Positions 16,288-25,608 of a stretch of DNA of 64,000 bases are shown here, piece after piece (within the stretch, counting starts at the first letter, position 1; every line of letters starts with the position of its first letter). The stretch spans positions 68,822 through 132,821 of the forward strand of contig CAZRHE010000001.1 of assembly GCA_964599875.1 (NCBI GenBank), written 5' to 3'. A program made the translations under genes and the position numbers. Under the pieces are notes generated by a model. That model ran no database searches. It worked only from the letters and a program-made list of their open reading frames with translations, and was not told the origin of the DNA. The stretch is from RGIG4097 sp964599875. Its GTDB lineage: Bacteria; Bacillota; Clostridia; Christensenellales; CAG-917.

Positions 16288-17787
16288 TTAGCAAACGAAG
16301 GTCACGATACTTTGAGGTTGAAGTTCGAAAGTAACGTTTTGACCGCCGATGACGACGTGAACGTTTTCGGAGAGTTGGTCGGATATGTTGACCGCGCAAA
16401 CGACGATTGCTCCGTCCGCTCTGTAAAGCGCGCACGCCATGATTTGAGATTCGTTTGAAGATATGGTTTCGAGTGCTTTTGCATATACGCCGTCGATTGC
16501 GTATGCAAACTTGCCTACGTGCGCCATTGCGTAATACGCACTGCGTTTGAAGTAGCCGTATTCTCCGTTTTCGTAGTCCATATCGAGAACGCCGTAGCAT
16601 TCGTTGCCGTGAGATATAGGCGTAGGCGAGCCGTCGGGACGAAGAACGAGATTCCAGAACATTGCGCCGTTAAGTCCGTAGTTAAGCGGGTCAATGGTGA
16701 CGTAGGTCGCCGCATAGGACAGGTTTTTCGCAAAGTCGTTGGAGCCCGTATGCTCGGTGATTTCGGTCATGAAGATTTCCTTGTCGGGATAATTGGTTTT
16801 GATATAATCGCAACCGTCCGAAATCGTGTACTCTTCTACACTGCCGTATCCGTGATACGCAAAGCCGTCCGCATTGGAAGTGCCGTCAAAGAGAGTGTCC
16901 GCATAGTCGAAAGCCAAATCATCCACGTTGTGTTCCCAACCGAGTATTTTGACGTTAAGGTTTTTTTCGTCGAGTTTTTCGGAGAGTTTATTCACGAGTT
17001 TGATTGCCACGAGTTCGTTTATCTCCATATGGGGATAACTCACGTTTTTAATGTTGGGCTCGTTGACAAGGGAGAGATAATCGATATCTATGCCTTCCGC
17101 CTTGTACGCCTCTACGAATTTGACGAGATATTTCGCATATACGTCGTAGCAGGAAACGTCGAGTTCGCTGTCGGTTTTAAGGTTGCTGCTTTCCTTCATC
17201 CAAGCGGGAGCAGACCAAGGGCATGCGAAGATTTTGACGTCGGGATTGATTGCGAGAATCTTTTTGAGGACGGCGATTATATTCGCGTCGTGCTCGATCG
17301 AGAAATGCTCGAGTGCTCTGTCGTCATCGCTTTCAGGGTCGTCGATATCGTCGCAGGTGAAGAACTCGTTTCCTTCGATATAGTCGCTTGCACCGATGGG
17401 GATACGCACCAAACCGAGATTCGCGCCGTCCTTGCCGTAAAGTTCGTTGAGCATTTCATCCGCGGTTGCACTTGCACCCTCTTGCATAAGAAGATACGCG
17501 GAAGAGTGAGTGAGGGACGCGCCGTAGCCGTAGAAGTCTTGTTTCTTTTTTTCGGTGTCAACTTGAACGACGACACCCGTTGCTTCGAGGCTGTCGAGAT
17601 TGTCGTACGCGCTGAATTTGAGTGAAGTTTGTCTTGCCATAAGTTTGGACATGGTGCCCGTAGTCACGTACACGTCCGCATAAGTGCGACTGCGCGATTC
17701 TTTTTCGTTGCAACCCGCAAAGCACACCGCTATGCTCGTTGCAAGCACGAATACGCAGACAAGAAGTGCAATTCTTTTAAGTTTCAT
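16288..17787 (-). CDS. GH30 glycoside hydrolase, surface lipoprotein
   Basis: A 499-residue GH30 enzyme with a lipoprotein signal (CFAGC, Cys26). The substrate loop GYGASLTHSS is at 87-96, the acid/base is Glu243 in LVNEPN and the nucleophile is Glu342 in MTEITEH. The C-terminal beta-sandwich ends in LQPQSIVTF. It probably makes the first extracellular cut on the glycan whose fragments the adjacent ABC system imports. It is only distantly similar to the cytoplasmic GH30 of the same operon, so the two likely have different specificities. Confidence 0.9.
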   Translation of the reverse strand: MKLKRIALLVCVFVLATSIAVCFAGCNEKESRSRTYADVYVTTGTMSKLMARQTSLKFSAYDNLDSLEATGVVVQVDTEKKKQDFYGYGASLTHSSAYLLMQEGASATADEMLNELYGKDGANLGLVRIPIGASDYIEGNEFFTCDDIDDPESDDDRALEHFSIEHDANIIAVLKKILAINPDVKIFACPWSAPAWMKESSNLKTDSELDVSCYDVYAKYLVKFVEAYKAEGIDIDYLSLVNEPNIKNVSYPHMEINELVAIKLVNKLSEKLDEKNLNVKILGWEHNVDDLAFDYADTLFDGTSNADGFAYHGYGSVEEYTISDGCDYIKTNYPDKEIFMTEITEHTGSNDFAKNLSYAATYVTIDPLNYGLNGAMFWNLVLRPDGSPTPISHGNECYGVLDMDYENGEYGYFKRSAYYAMAHVGKFAYAIDGVYAKALETISSNESQIMACALYRADGAIVVCAVNISDQLSENVHVVIGGQNVTFELQPQSIVTFVC

Positions 17788-17798
17788 AAATTCCTCCG

Positions 17799-19634
17799 TT
17801 AAAAGAGTATTGTTTCGCCGCTCTCAACGCCGACGCGGGCGTTGTCGAGGTCTATTGCAAGGCGCGCGGTTTCACCGACGGTGAGTACGCCTTCGACGTA
17901 AATTTTTTCGTTGCCGATTTCGACGACGGAATACTTCTTTTCGCCGTAATCCGCAACCGACGCGACTTTGACGTCTATCGTGGGATAACATTCGTTTTCT
18001 CTTGCGAGCCTCACGTTAGAGGTTGAGAGATATAAGGAATATTTATCCTTGAATATCTTTTTGCCGAGGCGATACATTTTTTTGTTAAATTCGTAATACG
18101 CCTCAATCTCTCTGCCGTCGCCGAAAACGAGATAGTGCTTTAATATAGTTTTGTTATCCTCTTTGACTTTGCGCTTTTCGTATTTGAAGACGATGCGAGA
18201 AGTTTCGCAGACCGCCTCGACGACCGCCGACCCGATGATTTCGAGTTTGCTCACGTCAAGACCGAAAGAGGTTTTATCCGAGAAATCTCCGAGCGCAAAC
18301 AAGTCTTCTCCGCCCGCGCGGACGATAGAAACTTTGCCGTCGGGCGTGCCGATAACTCGTTTCGTCGCAAGGGGAATATCTCCGTCCGTAAACGCACCGA
18401 CGGGAACCACGACTTGCACTTTTCCGTCTTCGACAGCGCTTGCCTGTTGTTCCGCCAATTTAACGGTTCCGCCCAAAATATGCAGTTTATCCGCCTTTTT
18501 CGTGCAGTTAATCGTCTTTTTCTGCGAATATTGCGGCATAAGCGTTTGTTCGGTTTCGCCGTCGAAAACGTGAAGTCTGCTCACGTCTGCATAAAGGGTC
18601 ATGCTTTCGTCCGTCGCTTCCGTTCCGCTTGCGCCGTAGCCGACTATTTCCGCTCCGTTGATTCTTCCGTGGAGCACGGTATGCGTGCAAAGTTCTTCGA
18701 CGACTTCAACGGGCACGTCGAGTTCGACGTCAGTCGCGCGTCTGCGAGAAGTCGTGACGTCTTCGGGGCGCAGACCGACCGTGATTTTTTTGCCGTCTAT
18801 GAGCGCGCTTTCGTCGAAACGAAGTTTAAGTTCACCGTCGAGCGGGAAATCACCGACGACGGTTTTTGCGACGAGTCCGTTTTCGCCGACGCTCAAAGTG
18901 CCGTCCCAAAAGTTCATTTGAGGACTGCCGATGAAACTTGCGACAAACTTGTTCGCGGGATAGTTGTATAGGTATTCGGGAGAGCCCGTTTGCATAATGC
19001 AACCGTCCCTCATCGCCACTATGATATCTCCCATCGTCATCGCTTCGGTTTGGTCGTGGGTGACGTACACGAAGGTCGCTTTAAGACGATGATGCAGGGC
19101 AAGGATTTCTCCCCTCATCTTTGCGCGAAGTTTTGCGTCGAGGTTCGAAAGCGGTTCGTCGAGAAGGAACAAATCGGGCTGACGCACGATTGCTCTGCCG
19201 AGTGCGACGCGCTGTTTTTGCCCGCCCGAAAGTTGGGAGGGCTTTCTGCCGAGATACTCTGTCAAATTGAGCATTTCGGCGACGTTTTCCACTCTCTCCT
19301 TTATGACCGCCTTATCCTCTCCGTGCATACGAAGTCCGAAAGAAATGTTGTCGTAGACGTTCATATTCGGGAAGAGTGCGTAACTTTGGAACACCATGGA
19401 GATATTTCTTTCCTTAGGCGGCAAGCCGTTTACAAGTCTGTCCCCGATATAGATATCTCCCGAGGTGATTTTTTCAAGTCCCGCAATCATACGAAGAGCG
19501 GTACTCTTTCCGCAACCCGACGGACCGACGAACACGACGAATTTTCCGTCCTCTACGTCAAGGCAGAAATCTTTCAGTGCGTGCACTCCTCCGTCGTATA
19601 TTTTGTTTGCGTGGAATAATTTTAATCTAGCCAT
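17799..19634 (-). CDS. Carbohydrate ABC importer ATPase with an extra C-terminal region
   Basis: A MalK/UgpC/MsmK-type ATPase that powers the adjacent permeases. Walker A GPSGCGKST is near residues 37-45, the signature LSGGQ near 134-138, then Walker B LFLLDEP. TOBE-type domains follow to about 370. The protein then continues for some 240 residues of beta-rich sequence to residue 611, where ordinary members stop near 360-380. The last 50 residues again resemble a TOBE strand pattern (EKIYVEGVLTVGETARLAID). The extension may sense a sugar or regulator. It is 11 nt upstream of the lipoprotein GH30. Confidence 0.92.
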   Translation of the reverse strand: MARLKLFHANKIYDGGVHALKDFCLDVEDGKFVVFVGPSGCGKSTALRMIAGLEKITSGDIYIGDRLVNGLPPKERNISMVFQSYALFPNMNVYDNISFGLRMHGEDKAVIKERVENVAEMLNLTEYLGRKPSQLSGGQKQRVALGRAIVRQPDLFLLDEPLSNLDAKLRAKMRGEILALHHRLKATFVYVTHDQTEAMTMGDIIVAMRDGCIMQTGSPEYLYNYPANKFVASFIGSPQMNFWDGTLSVGENGLVAKTVVGDFPLDGELKLRFDESALIDGKKITVGLRPEDVTTSRRRATDVELDVPVEVVEELCTHTVLHGRINGAEIVGYGASGTEATDESMTLYADVSRLHVFDGETEQTLMPQYSQKKTINCTKKADKLHILGGTVKLAEQQASAVEDGKVQVVVPVGAFTDGDIPLATKRVIGTPDGKVSIVRAGGEDLFALGDFSDKTSFGLDVSKLEIIGSAVVEAVCETSRIVFKYEKRKVKEDNKTILKHYLVFGDGREIEAYYEFNKKMYRLGKKIFKDKYSLYLSTSNVRLARENECYPTIDVKVASVADYGEKKYSVVEIGNEKIYVEGVLTVGETARLAIDLDNARVGVESGETILF

Positions 19635-19644
19635 ACTCTCCCCC

Positions 19645-20565
19645 TTAACCCTTGACGGCTCCGTCCATATTTCCGCCGAGAATGAACTTCTGCAAGAAGA
19701 AGAACGCGACTATCATAGGTGCGGACACCATGACCGCGCCCGCAAGCATGACGGGGAACGTGTTCGCGTCGTAACCGCCGTTGTACATAAGATTTCCGAG
19801 AGAAATCGCAAGAGTGTAGTTTTCTTCGCTCGTCAACGCAATCAACGGCCAGAGGAAGTTGTTGTAATTCCACATAAACGTCGTGATTCCGAGGACGATG
19901 AGAGTGGGTTTAACGATGGGCAGACACACCTTGAAGTAAACTCTGAAACTGCCCGCGCCGTCAATAAACGCCGCCTCTTCGATTTCCTTTTCGACCGCCA
20001 TAAACTGCTGTCGCAGCAGGAACACGTTGTACACGCTCATCACGAACGGCAAAATTAACGCCCACAGAGTGTCGTACATGCCGAGGAATTTGATGATGAT
20101 GAAGTTGGGGATGAGCATAACGCACCCCGGTATCATCATAGACGTGAGGGATATAAGGAAAATTTTATCTCTGCCCGCGAATTTCATACGCGCGAACGCA
20201 TATGCCGAGAGAGAGTTCAAAAACAAGTTGACGACGGTGTTCACCACGCACACGATGATCGTATTCATGAACACCGTAGGAATGTTGAGTTCAATCCAAG
20301 CATCCTTGTAGTTGTCGAGGACAAAGTGGATATTTCCCAATTCATCTCTCGGCATAAACGAGAAAGTGTTGAATGCGTCGGGAGTTTTGAAAGAGGACAG
20401 CACGAGCCAGAGATAAGGAATGATGAACAGCAACGCGATAAAAATAAGCACGCCGTACACCCCTATTCTACCCAAAATATGGGATACGCTGTATCTTCTT
20501 TCAAAACGGAGTTTGCCGTATCTTTGAGGTGCGATAGGTTCCGCACAATTGAAATTATCTATCAT
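19645..20565 (-). CDS. Carbohydrate ABC importer permease, MalG-type
   Basis: A 306-residue inner-membrane permease with six predicted transmembrane segments. The EAA loop that docks the ATPase is EEAAFIDGAGSFRVYFKVCLP near residues 196-216. This subunit forms half of the CUT1-family channel together with the upstream permease. It overlaps that gene by 4 nt and precedes the ATPase by 10 nt. Confidence 0.93.
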   Translation of the reverse strand: MIDNFNCAEPIAPQRYGKLRFERRYSVSHILGRIGVYGVLIFIALLFIIPYLWLVLSSFKTPDAFNTFSFMPRDELGNIHFVLDNYKDAWIELNIPTVFMNTIIVCVVNTVVNLFLNSLSAYAFARMKFAGRDKIFLISLTSMMIPGCVMLIPNFIIIKFLGMYDTLWALILPFVMSVYNVFLLRQQFMAVEKEIEEAAFIDGAGSFRVYFKVCLPIVKPTLIVLGITTFMWNYNNFLWPLIALTSEENYTLAISLGNLMYNGGYDANTFPVMLAGAVMVSAPMIVAFFFLQKFILGGNMDGAVKG

Positions 20566-21482
20566 TTGGCAAACCTCCTTTTGTTTTTAGGCTTCGGATT
20601 CGCACCGATTACCGAGCGGAACTGGATGAGGGTAAGTCCCAAGAGTAGCAGGAACAAAATGAAGGACATCGCAGAGCCCGCGCCGATAGTGCCTATCGTG
20701 GGATTTATCTGCTCGTACACCCCGAAAACGAAAGTGTACGTCGAATAATTCGGCCCTTTCCCCGTCATCAAGTACATTTGTTCGAATGCTTGGAATCCGC
20801 CGATGATTCCCGTCACGGTGAAGAAAGACACCGTCGGCATAACGCCGGGGACTGTTATCGACCAGAACTGTTTGAACGCGCTTGCGCCCTCTATGGACGC
20901 CGCCTCGTACAAAGAACGGTCTATATTCTTCATCGCCGAAAGCATTATGAGGACGTTATATCCGAGTCCGCCCCATATCGACATAACCGCAAGGATTACA
21001 AGGTTCCAACCTTCCGTATACAGTAGGTTTATCTCCACTCCGAGCAGTTTATTGATAAGTCCCGCGCCCGGGTCGAGCATAAACGCCCACAACGCGGTCA
21101 CCGCAACGCTTGCGGTGACGGACGGGACGTAAAACGCCGTCTTGAAGAATCTCTCCCCTTTCACTTTCGTGTTGAGAAGAGCGGATACCGCAAGCGCAAG
21201 CAATATGTTCATAGGGACGGTCAGGAGGATATATTCCACCGAAACCAGTATGGATTGCCAAAAATGCTCGTGCGCGTTGTTTTTATTCGCCAACACCGCC
21301 ACGTAGTTGTCAATGCCTACCCAATTGAAACTGCTGCTCACGCCGTTGTAGTCCGTGAAACTTATGATGAGCGCAATCAGCATGGGCGCCAATTGGAACA
21401 CCAAAAAGTACGCGATGAGCGGCGAAACGAACAATAAACCTTGCGCGTTGCGTTTCAGTTTAATTTTCTGCTTCCTTTCCAT
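20562..21482 (-). CDS. Carbohydrate ABC importer permease, MalF-type
   Basis: A 306-residue inner-membrane permease with six predicted transmembrane segments after a basic N-terminus. The EAA motif is EAASIEGASAFKQFWSI near residues 193-209. GYVGP-type features are replaced by TGKGPNYST in the loop before the last helix, as in many CUT1 permeases. It follows the solute-binding protein gene by 3 nt. It partners with the MalG-type permease. Confidence 0.93.
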   Translation of the reverse strand: MERKQKIKLKRNAQGLLFVSPLIAYFLVFQLAPMLIALIISFTDYNGVSSSFNWVGIDNYVAVLANKNNAHEHFWQSILVSVEYILLTVPMNILLALAVSALLNTKVKGERFFKTAFYVPSVTASVAVTALWAFMLDPGAGLINKLLGVEINLLYTEGWNLVILAVMSIWGGLGYNVLIMLSAMKNIDRSLYEAASIEGASAFKQFWSITVPGVMPTVSFFTVTGIIGGFQAFEQMYLMTGKGPNYSTYTFVFGVYEQINPTIGTIGAGSAMSFILFLLLLGLTLIQFRSVIGANPKPKNKRRFAK

Positions 21483-21485
21483 AAA

Positions 21486-22742
21486 TTACAGAGTAATGTT
21501 TTGTTTTGCAGTGCTTTGAGCCTTATCAAGTGCGGTTTTGACGTCTTTGCCGTTATCGATAATATCCGCGAGTGCGTCGGCAAGGTACAAGTCGTTGACC
21601 TTCATCCAGCCTGCCACGACGGGACGCGCGGACGCGCTTTCGAGTTGTTCGAGGACGACTTTCATGGTGTCTTGCAACGCTTGAGAATATTTAGCACCCG
21701 TGATGGGGTCTTCGGTTCTGACTTTCGCATACGCCTTGATTGCGGAGAAGTTGTTTGCGATTGCAGTGTTCACGTTTTCTTCTTGGAGAAGGAATCTGAT
21801 GAGTTGTTTGCATGCGTCGACGTTCTTTGTATTCTTGTTGATTGCGACGTTTTCTCCGCCGATGTTAGAATAACGTTCGCCGCCTTCATTTTCAGAGATA
21901 AACAAAGACGCACCGAGTTTGTTTTCGCAGAAAGAGGGATTGTTGGTGAAGTAGTTGTAAATATCCGCGTTGTGCGCAAGCACGAACATAACGTTTCCGT
22001 TGGTGAATGCATTGCTCGATTCACGCACGTTTTTGGGAGATTTGCTGTAAAGGTCTTTAATCATTTGACCCGCGCGGATCCCCGCTTCGTTGTTGAAAAC
22101 GATTTGATTGCCCGAAATCATTTCTCCGCCCGCGCTCTTAAGGAATGCTTGGAAATACCAACTTGCATAACCGCCGGTGCCGATTCCGCCGAAGAGTGCC
22201 TTACCGCTACCGGGATTAAGCGAAAGCCATTCGCTCCAACTCTCGGGGACTTCGGTCACGAGGTCTTTGTTGTAAAGAATGATGCTCGTCGTGAGGGAGA
22301 AAGGCACTGCGTAGATATTGCCGTTGTATCTAATCGTATCCACAGCGACGTCGTAGAAATCGCTCAAATGCAATCCTTCTTCACCGTCCGCCGCGAAGAA
22401 ACCTTCGTTGAGGTTGAGGCAGTACTCCGAAAAAGTGCCGAGCATGGGTTGGTCGAGGAAGAACACGTCGGGTTGTTTATCCGACATCATGCTGGTTTGG
22501 ATTTTCGTGTTGTAGTTATCCTTCGGCACGTAGGTAGGCACGACTGTGATTCCCGTTTGCTCGGTGAATTTTTCAAGCATTTCGTTGTACGCCGTTTTCG
22601 CCTTGTTGTTCGCGGGAGAATACAACATAAGTCTGATGGTGTTGGGGTCGTTATCCGCGTCGTTGTTGCACGCGACGAGTAGCGTCGCAAGTGCGGCTAC
22701 GACCATGATAATCGCAAGGAAAATTGCAATTTTTCTCTTCAT
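21486..22742 (-). CDS. Carbohydrate ABC importer solute-binding lipoprotein
   Basis: A 418-residue extracellular binding protein (lipobox LLVAC near residue 24) of solute-binding family 1. The mature part has the usual two-lobe pattern: an N-terminal FTEQTGITVVPTYV strand-helix, DVFFLDQPMLGTF near the hinge, and a C-terminal helical half. It delivers oligosaccharides to the two permeases. The start at 22742 follows GGAGGAAAT; the long in-frame extension upstream lies inside the regulator gene and is not used. Ligand identity cannot be read from sequence. Confidence 0.93.
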   Translation of the reverse strand: MKRKIAIFLAIIMVVAALATLLVACNNDADNDPNTIRLMLYSPANNKAKTAYNEMLEKFTEQTGITVVPTYVPKDNYNTKIQTSMMSDKQPDVFFLDQPMLGTFSEYCLNLNEGFFAADGEEGLHLSDFYDVAVDTIRYNGNIYAVPFSLTTSIILYNKDLVTEVPESWSEWLSLNPGSGKALFGGIGTGGYASWYFQAFLKSAGGEMISGNQIVFNNEAGIRAGQMIKDLYSKSPKNVRESSNAFTNGNVMFVLAHNADIYNYFTNNPSFCENKLGASLFISENEGGERYSNIGGENVAINKNTKNVDACKQLIRFLLQEENVNTAIANNFSAIKAYAKVRTEDPITGAKYSQALQDTMKVVLEQLESASARPVVAGWMKVNDLYLADALADIIDNGKDVKTALDKAQSTAKQNITL

Positions 22743-22753
22743 AATTTCCTCCG

Positions 22754-23707
22754 TTAAGCCGAATGACCGACGGTCAGTTTCGGCAATATTTTTATTTGTT
22801 TCGGCTCGTCGCCGTTGATCAACTCCATTATCGTGTCCGCAAGACGCACGCCGACTTCGTAAAGCGGTTGCTTGACGGTTGTCAGTTTGGGACTTGCGAC
22901 CGCCTCGTGTCCGAATCCGTCGAATCCAACGACCGCCATATCGTCGGGGACGGAAATTCCTTCTTCGGACAGCGCGCGCATACAGCCTATCGCCATGGTA
23001 TCCGTCGCGCAAACTATCGAATCGAGTTTCACTCCTCTTTCAATCAGTTCTTTTGCAGCGGCGTATCCGCCCGCCTCGCTTGCGTCGCCGAACGAAATCT
23101 TGTTGTCGCGGACTTCGTATCCGCCGTTTTTCAAAGCGTCCTTATATCCGTTCAAACGCTCTTCGCCGTAGTGCATCTTTTGCGGAGCGCAGATTGCTCC
23201 CACGTGTTCGTATCCCTTTTCAAGAAGATATTCGACCGCTATTTTTTCTCCGTAGTAGTTGTCTACGTCCACCCACGAGGGATAATTTTCGTTGTTTCCG
23301 TACAGCACGACGGGCTTATCCGAACTTTTCATCGCAAGCAACGCTTTCTCTTCGTCGTGGGAGAGTCCCATCACGATTATCCCGTCGAAACTCTCGTCGT
23401 CGGGCAGATTTCGGCTGAGTAGAATGGAATATCCGCATTCTCCCAGTCTTTCTCCGATTGCCGTAATCGTTTGCGACACGAATTGCTCGGTTGCGGACAA
23501 CGCTTTCGGCACGTACACGAAGACGATATTCGTGCACTTGCGCGCGAGCGAGCGCGCAACCTTATTAGGATGATAGTTGAGTTCCTCGGCGGCGGACAAA
23601 ATGCTTTCGAGGGTTTCGGGCTTGACAAGGTCGGGAGAATTGAACGCTCTCGACACCGTCATCACGGAAAAACCCGTCCTATTTGCAATATCCACTATCG
23701 TCGCCAT
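22754..23707 (-). CDS. LacI-family transcriptional regulator
   Basis: A 317-residue repressor. Residues 1-55 are the LacI helix-turn-helix and hinge (ATIVDIANRTGFSVMTVSRA), and the rest is a periplasmic-binding-protein-like sugar sensor ending with the common VKQP motif near residue 280. It is the first gene of the operon and probably represses its own transcription through the operator at 23924-23937. It lies 11 nt upstream of the solute-binding protein, so regulator and transporter are made together. Confidence 0.93.
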   Translation of the reverse strand: MATIVDIANRTGFSVMTVSRAFNSPDLVKPETLESILSAAEELNYHPNKVARSLARKCTNIVFVYVPKALSATEQFVSQTITAIGERLGECGYSILLSRNLPDDESFDGIIVMGLSHDEEKALLAMKSSDKPVVLYGNNENYPSWVDVDNYYGEKIAVEYLLEKGYEHVGAICAPQKMHYGEERLNGYKDALKNGGYEVRDNKISFGDASEAGGYAAAKELIERGVKLDSIVCATDTMAIGCMRALSEEGISVPDDMAVVGFDGFGHEAVASPKLTTVKQPLYEVGVRLADTIMELINGDEPKQIKILPKLTVGHSA

Positions 23708-23732
23708 ATCTTCCTTTGTCGAAAACGTATTC

Positions 23733-23775
23733 GTCTGTTGGATTTTTTCAACAGACGAAAGGGGCGCGCCCCTTT
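23733..23775 (-). promoter_or_regulatory. two tandem hairpins in the lacI operon leader
   Basis: An 18-bp perfect palindrome (AAAGGGGCGCGCCCCTTT, 23758-23775) directly abuts a 9-bp stem (CGTCTGTTG / CAACAGACG) at about 23733-23758. Both lie in the 5' untranslated region, 26-68 nt before the regulator start. They lack a U-run, so they are not a simple terminator; mRNA stability or attenuation is possible. Confidence 0.4.
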
Positions 23776-23923
23776 CCTCGATTTCACGAGCCTTGTTTAT
23801 TTACTTTTTCCGTTAGTGCGAAAACCGCTTTTTCAGCCGTTTTTCGCCACCTTTCGTATATTCCCTCTCACGCCCTCACGCGAGGTGTTTTCGGAGAGAA
23901 TTTTCACGACTTGTTCGCATTTA

Positions 23924-23937
23924 TGTTAGCGTTAACA
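23924..23937. promoter_or_regulatory. LacI-family operator
   Basis: TGTTAGCGTTAACA is a near-palindrome with the central CG typical of LacI-family sites. It lies about 30-43 nt downstream of the predicted transcription start of the operon, where a bound repressor would act as a roadblock. Confidence 0.65.
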
Positions 23938-23973
23938 TTTTTCGCTACAATAAATATATTTTCTGTCAAATAT

Positions 23974-24002
23974 ATCTTATATGTTTCCTCGTCTTTTGTC
24001 AA
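23974..24002 (-). promoter_or_regulatory. promoter of the GH30/ABC operon
   Basis: TTGACA (23997-24002), 17 nt, TAAGAT (23974-23979) on the minus strand. Confidence 0.75.
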
Positions 24003-24129
24003 TAGCATATTTTGGAAAAACTTGCAAAAACACACTCCGAAATCACTTTTCGATATTCTAACGGCATATTTTTTACAAGCGCATAAAAAACCGCACACCC
24101 GTCGTTTATTTTTTGAAATTTGCGGCAAA

Positions 24130-24162
24130 TAGAAAACGGTTGCGACCGAGGACGCAACCGAA
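24130..24162 (-). terminator. terminator of the msmK-like gene
   Basis: CGGTTGCG (24137-24144) pairs with CGCAACCG (24153-24160); on the minus strand TTTTCTATTT follows. Confidence 0.85.
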
Positions 24163-24209
24163 AAGATTGTCGAATTTTGTCTGAATTATCAGAATATCGT
24201 CGTTTTTCG

Positions 24210-25394
24210 TCAAATCAAATTGACTTCGCTTTCTTTTCCGAAGAGGTGTAGCGCATCGCCGTCGAATTCAAACGAAATCACGCCGTTTTCGTCCACGAGT
24301 TTCTTGAAGTTGTCGTCCACGACCGCCATAGGAAGACAAAGGATAACTTCTTCTCCCTCGAAATCAACGTGCAAGTGATATTCACTGCCCATCATCTCCC
24401 CTACGATAATCTTTGCGCTGAACGCATCGTCGGAATTTGAAAGGACTATTTTTTCCGGACGCACGCCCAAAATAATATCCTGCGCCGCAACTTCGTTTGC
24501 TTTGAGTTTTTCCACGATATCGTCGGACGGATAGATTGTCTTTCCCGCGATTTCGATAGAATAATTTTCGGTCAGTTTTGCTTGCAAAAAGTTCATTTTC
24601 GGAGTGCCGATAAATCCCGCAACGAAGAGATTGTGCGGATGATTAAAGACCTCTTTCGGAGTACCGACTTGCTGTATGACGCCGTCTTTCATGACTACGA
24701 TTCTGTCGCCGAGGGTCATCGCTTCCACTTGGTCGTGAGTGACGTAAATGAAAGTCGTGTTTATGCGCTTGCGGAGCATGATAATTTCCGAGCGCATCTG
24801 GTGACGGAGTTTCGCGTCGAGGTTTGAAAGCGGCTCGTCCATAAGGAACACTTTGGGTTTGCGCACGATAGCGCGACCTATCGCAACTCTTTGACGCTGA
24901 CCGCCCGACAGTGCTTTGGGTTTTCTGTCGAGATATTCGGTGATTTCGAGGATAGCCGCCGCCTCCCTCACCTTTTCGTCGATTTCCTGTTTCGTATACT
25001 TACGCTTGTAGATTTTGGGATTTCCGTTTTCGTCGAGAACGACGTTGCCGTTTTTATCCTTTTTGACGTCCTCTATGCGTTTCAGTTTCAACCCGAAAGC
25101 CATATTCCCGTACACGGTCATATTGGGATAAAGGGCGTAGTTTTGGAAGACCATCGCGATATCCCTATCTTTCGGCTCTTCGTCGTTGACGAGTTTGTCG
25201 TCGATATAAATTTCGCCCTCGCTGATTTCTTCGAGTCCCGCTATCATGCGTAGCGTGGTGGACTTGCCGCAACCGGACGGTCCGACGAAAACCACGAATT
25301 CCTTGTCCGCGATTTCAAGATTGAAATCGTTGACCGCAGGCGTCTTACTGTTGTCGTAATACTTATAAACTTTTTTCAACGATACGTTTGCCAT
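24210..25394 (-). CDS. MsmK/UgpC-type multi-sugar ABC importer ATPase
   Basis: A 394-residue ATPase of the CUT1 sugar importers. Walker A GPSGCGKST, signature LSGGQ and Walker B VFLMDEP are all present. A charged 30-residue insertion (KKDKNGNVVLDENGNPKIY) sits before the signature helix. The C-terminus has the MalK-type regulatory domain ending LHLFGKESEVNLI. GGAGAAC sets the ATG at 25394. The gene stands alone with its own promoter and terminator, which suggests a shared ATPase serving several sugar importers, as MsmK does in streptococci. Confidence 0.93.
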   Translation of the reverse strand: MANVSLKKVYKYYDNSKTPAVNDFNLEIADKEFVVFVGPSGCGKSTTLRMIAGLEEISEGEIYIDDKLVNDEEPKDRDIAMVFQNYALYPNMTVYGNMAFGLKLKRIEDVKKDKNGNVVLDENGNPKIYKRKYTKQEIDEKVREAAAILEITEYLDRKPKALSGGQRQRVAIGRAIVRKPKVFLMDEPLSNLDAKLRHQMRSEIIMLRKRINTTFIYVTHDQVEAMTLGDRIVVMKDGVIQQVGTPKEVFNHPHNLFVAGFIGTPKMNFLQAKLTENYSIEIAGKTIYPSDDIVEKLKANEVAAQDIILGVRPEKIVLSNSDDAFSAKIIVGEMMGSEYHLHVDFEGEEVILCLPMAVVDDNFKKLVDENGVISFEFDGDALHLFGKESEVNLI

Positions 25395-25567
25395 AATCGT
25401 TCTCCTTTCAAGCGTCAGCCCTTGCACTTTTTCTCTTTCGACAAATTCTGCGTTTTATCGTGCATTTTCGCATCTATAAACCGCGTTTTGCGCGTTTTGC
25501 CGAGTTTCGTTCCCGTTTCCGAGATTGGACTTTTATATTCTACGCGCCGCGGGAAGCCCGCCCCACG

Positions 25568-25603
25568 ACGTATTGTATCTCACAAACCGTCTTTATGCAA
25601 GAC
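25568..25603 (-). promoter_or_regulatory. repeated promoter element, copy 1 (msmK-like gene)
   Basis: On the minus strand TTGCAT (25595-25600), 17 nt, TACAAT (25572-25577). The whole 36-nt segment, spacer included, matches copy 2 at 28342-28377 at about 32 of 36 positions. Confidence 0.65.
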
Positions 25604-25608
25604 TTAAT

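Noticed and set aside
23964..23969. A second TTGACA as the -35 box of the lacI operon
   Set aside because: No acceptable -10 element lies 16-18 nt downstream, whereas the TTGACA at 23997-24002 has TAAGAT at exactly 17 nt.
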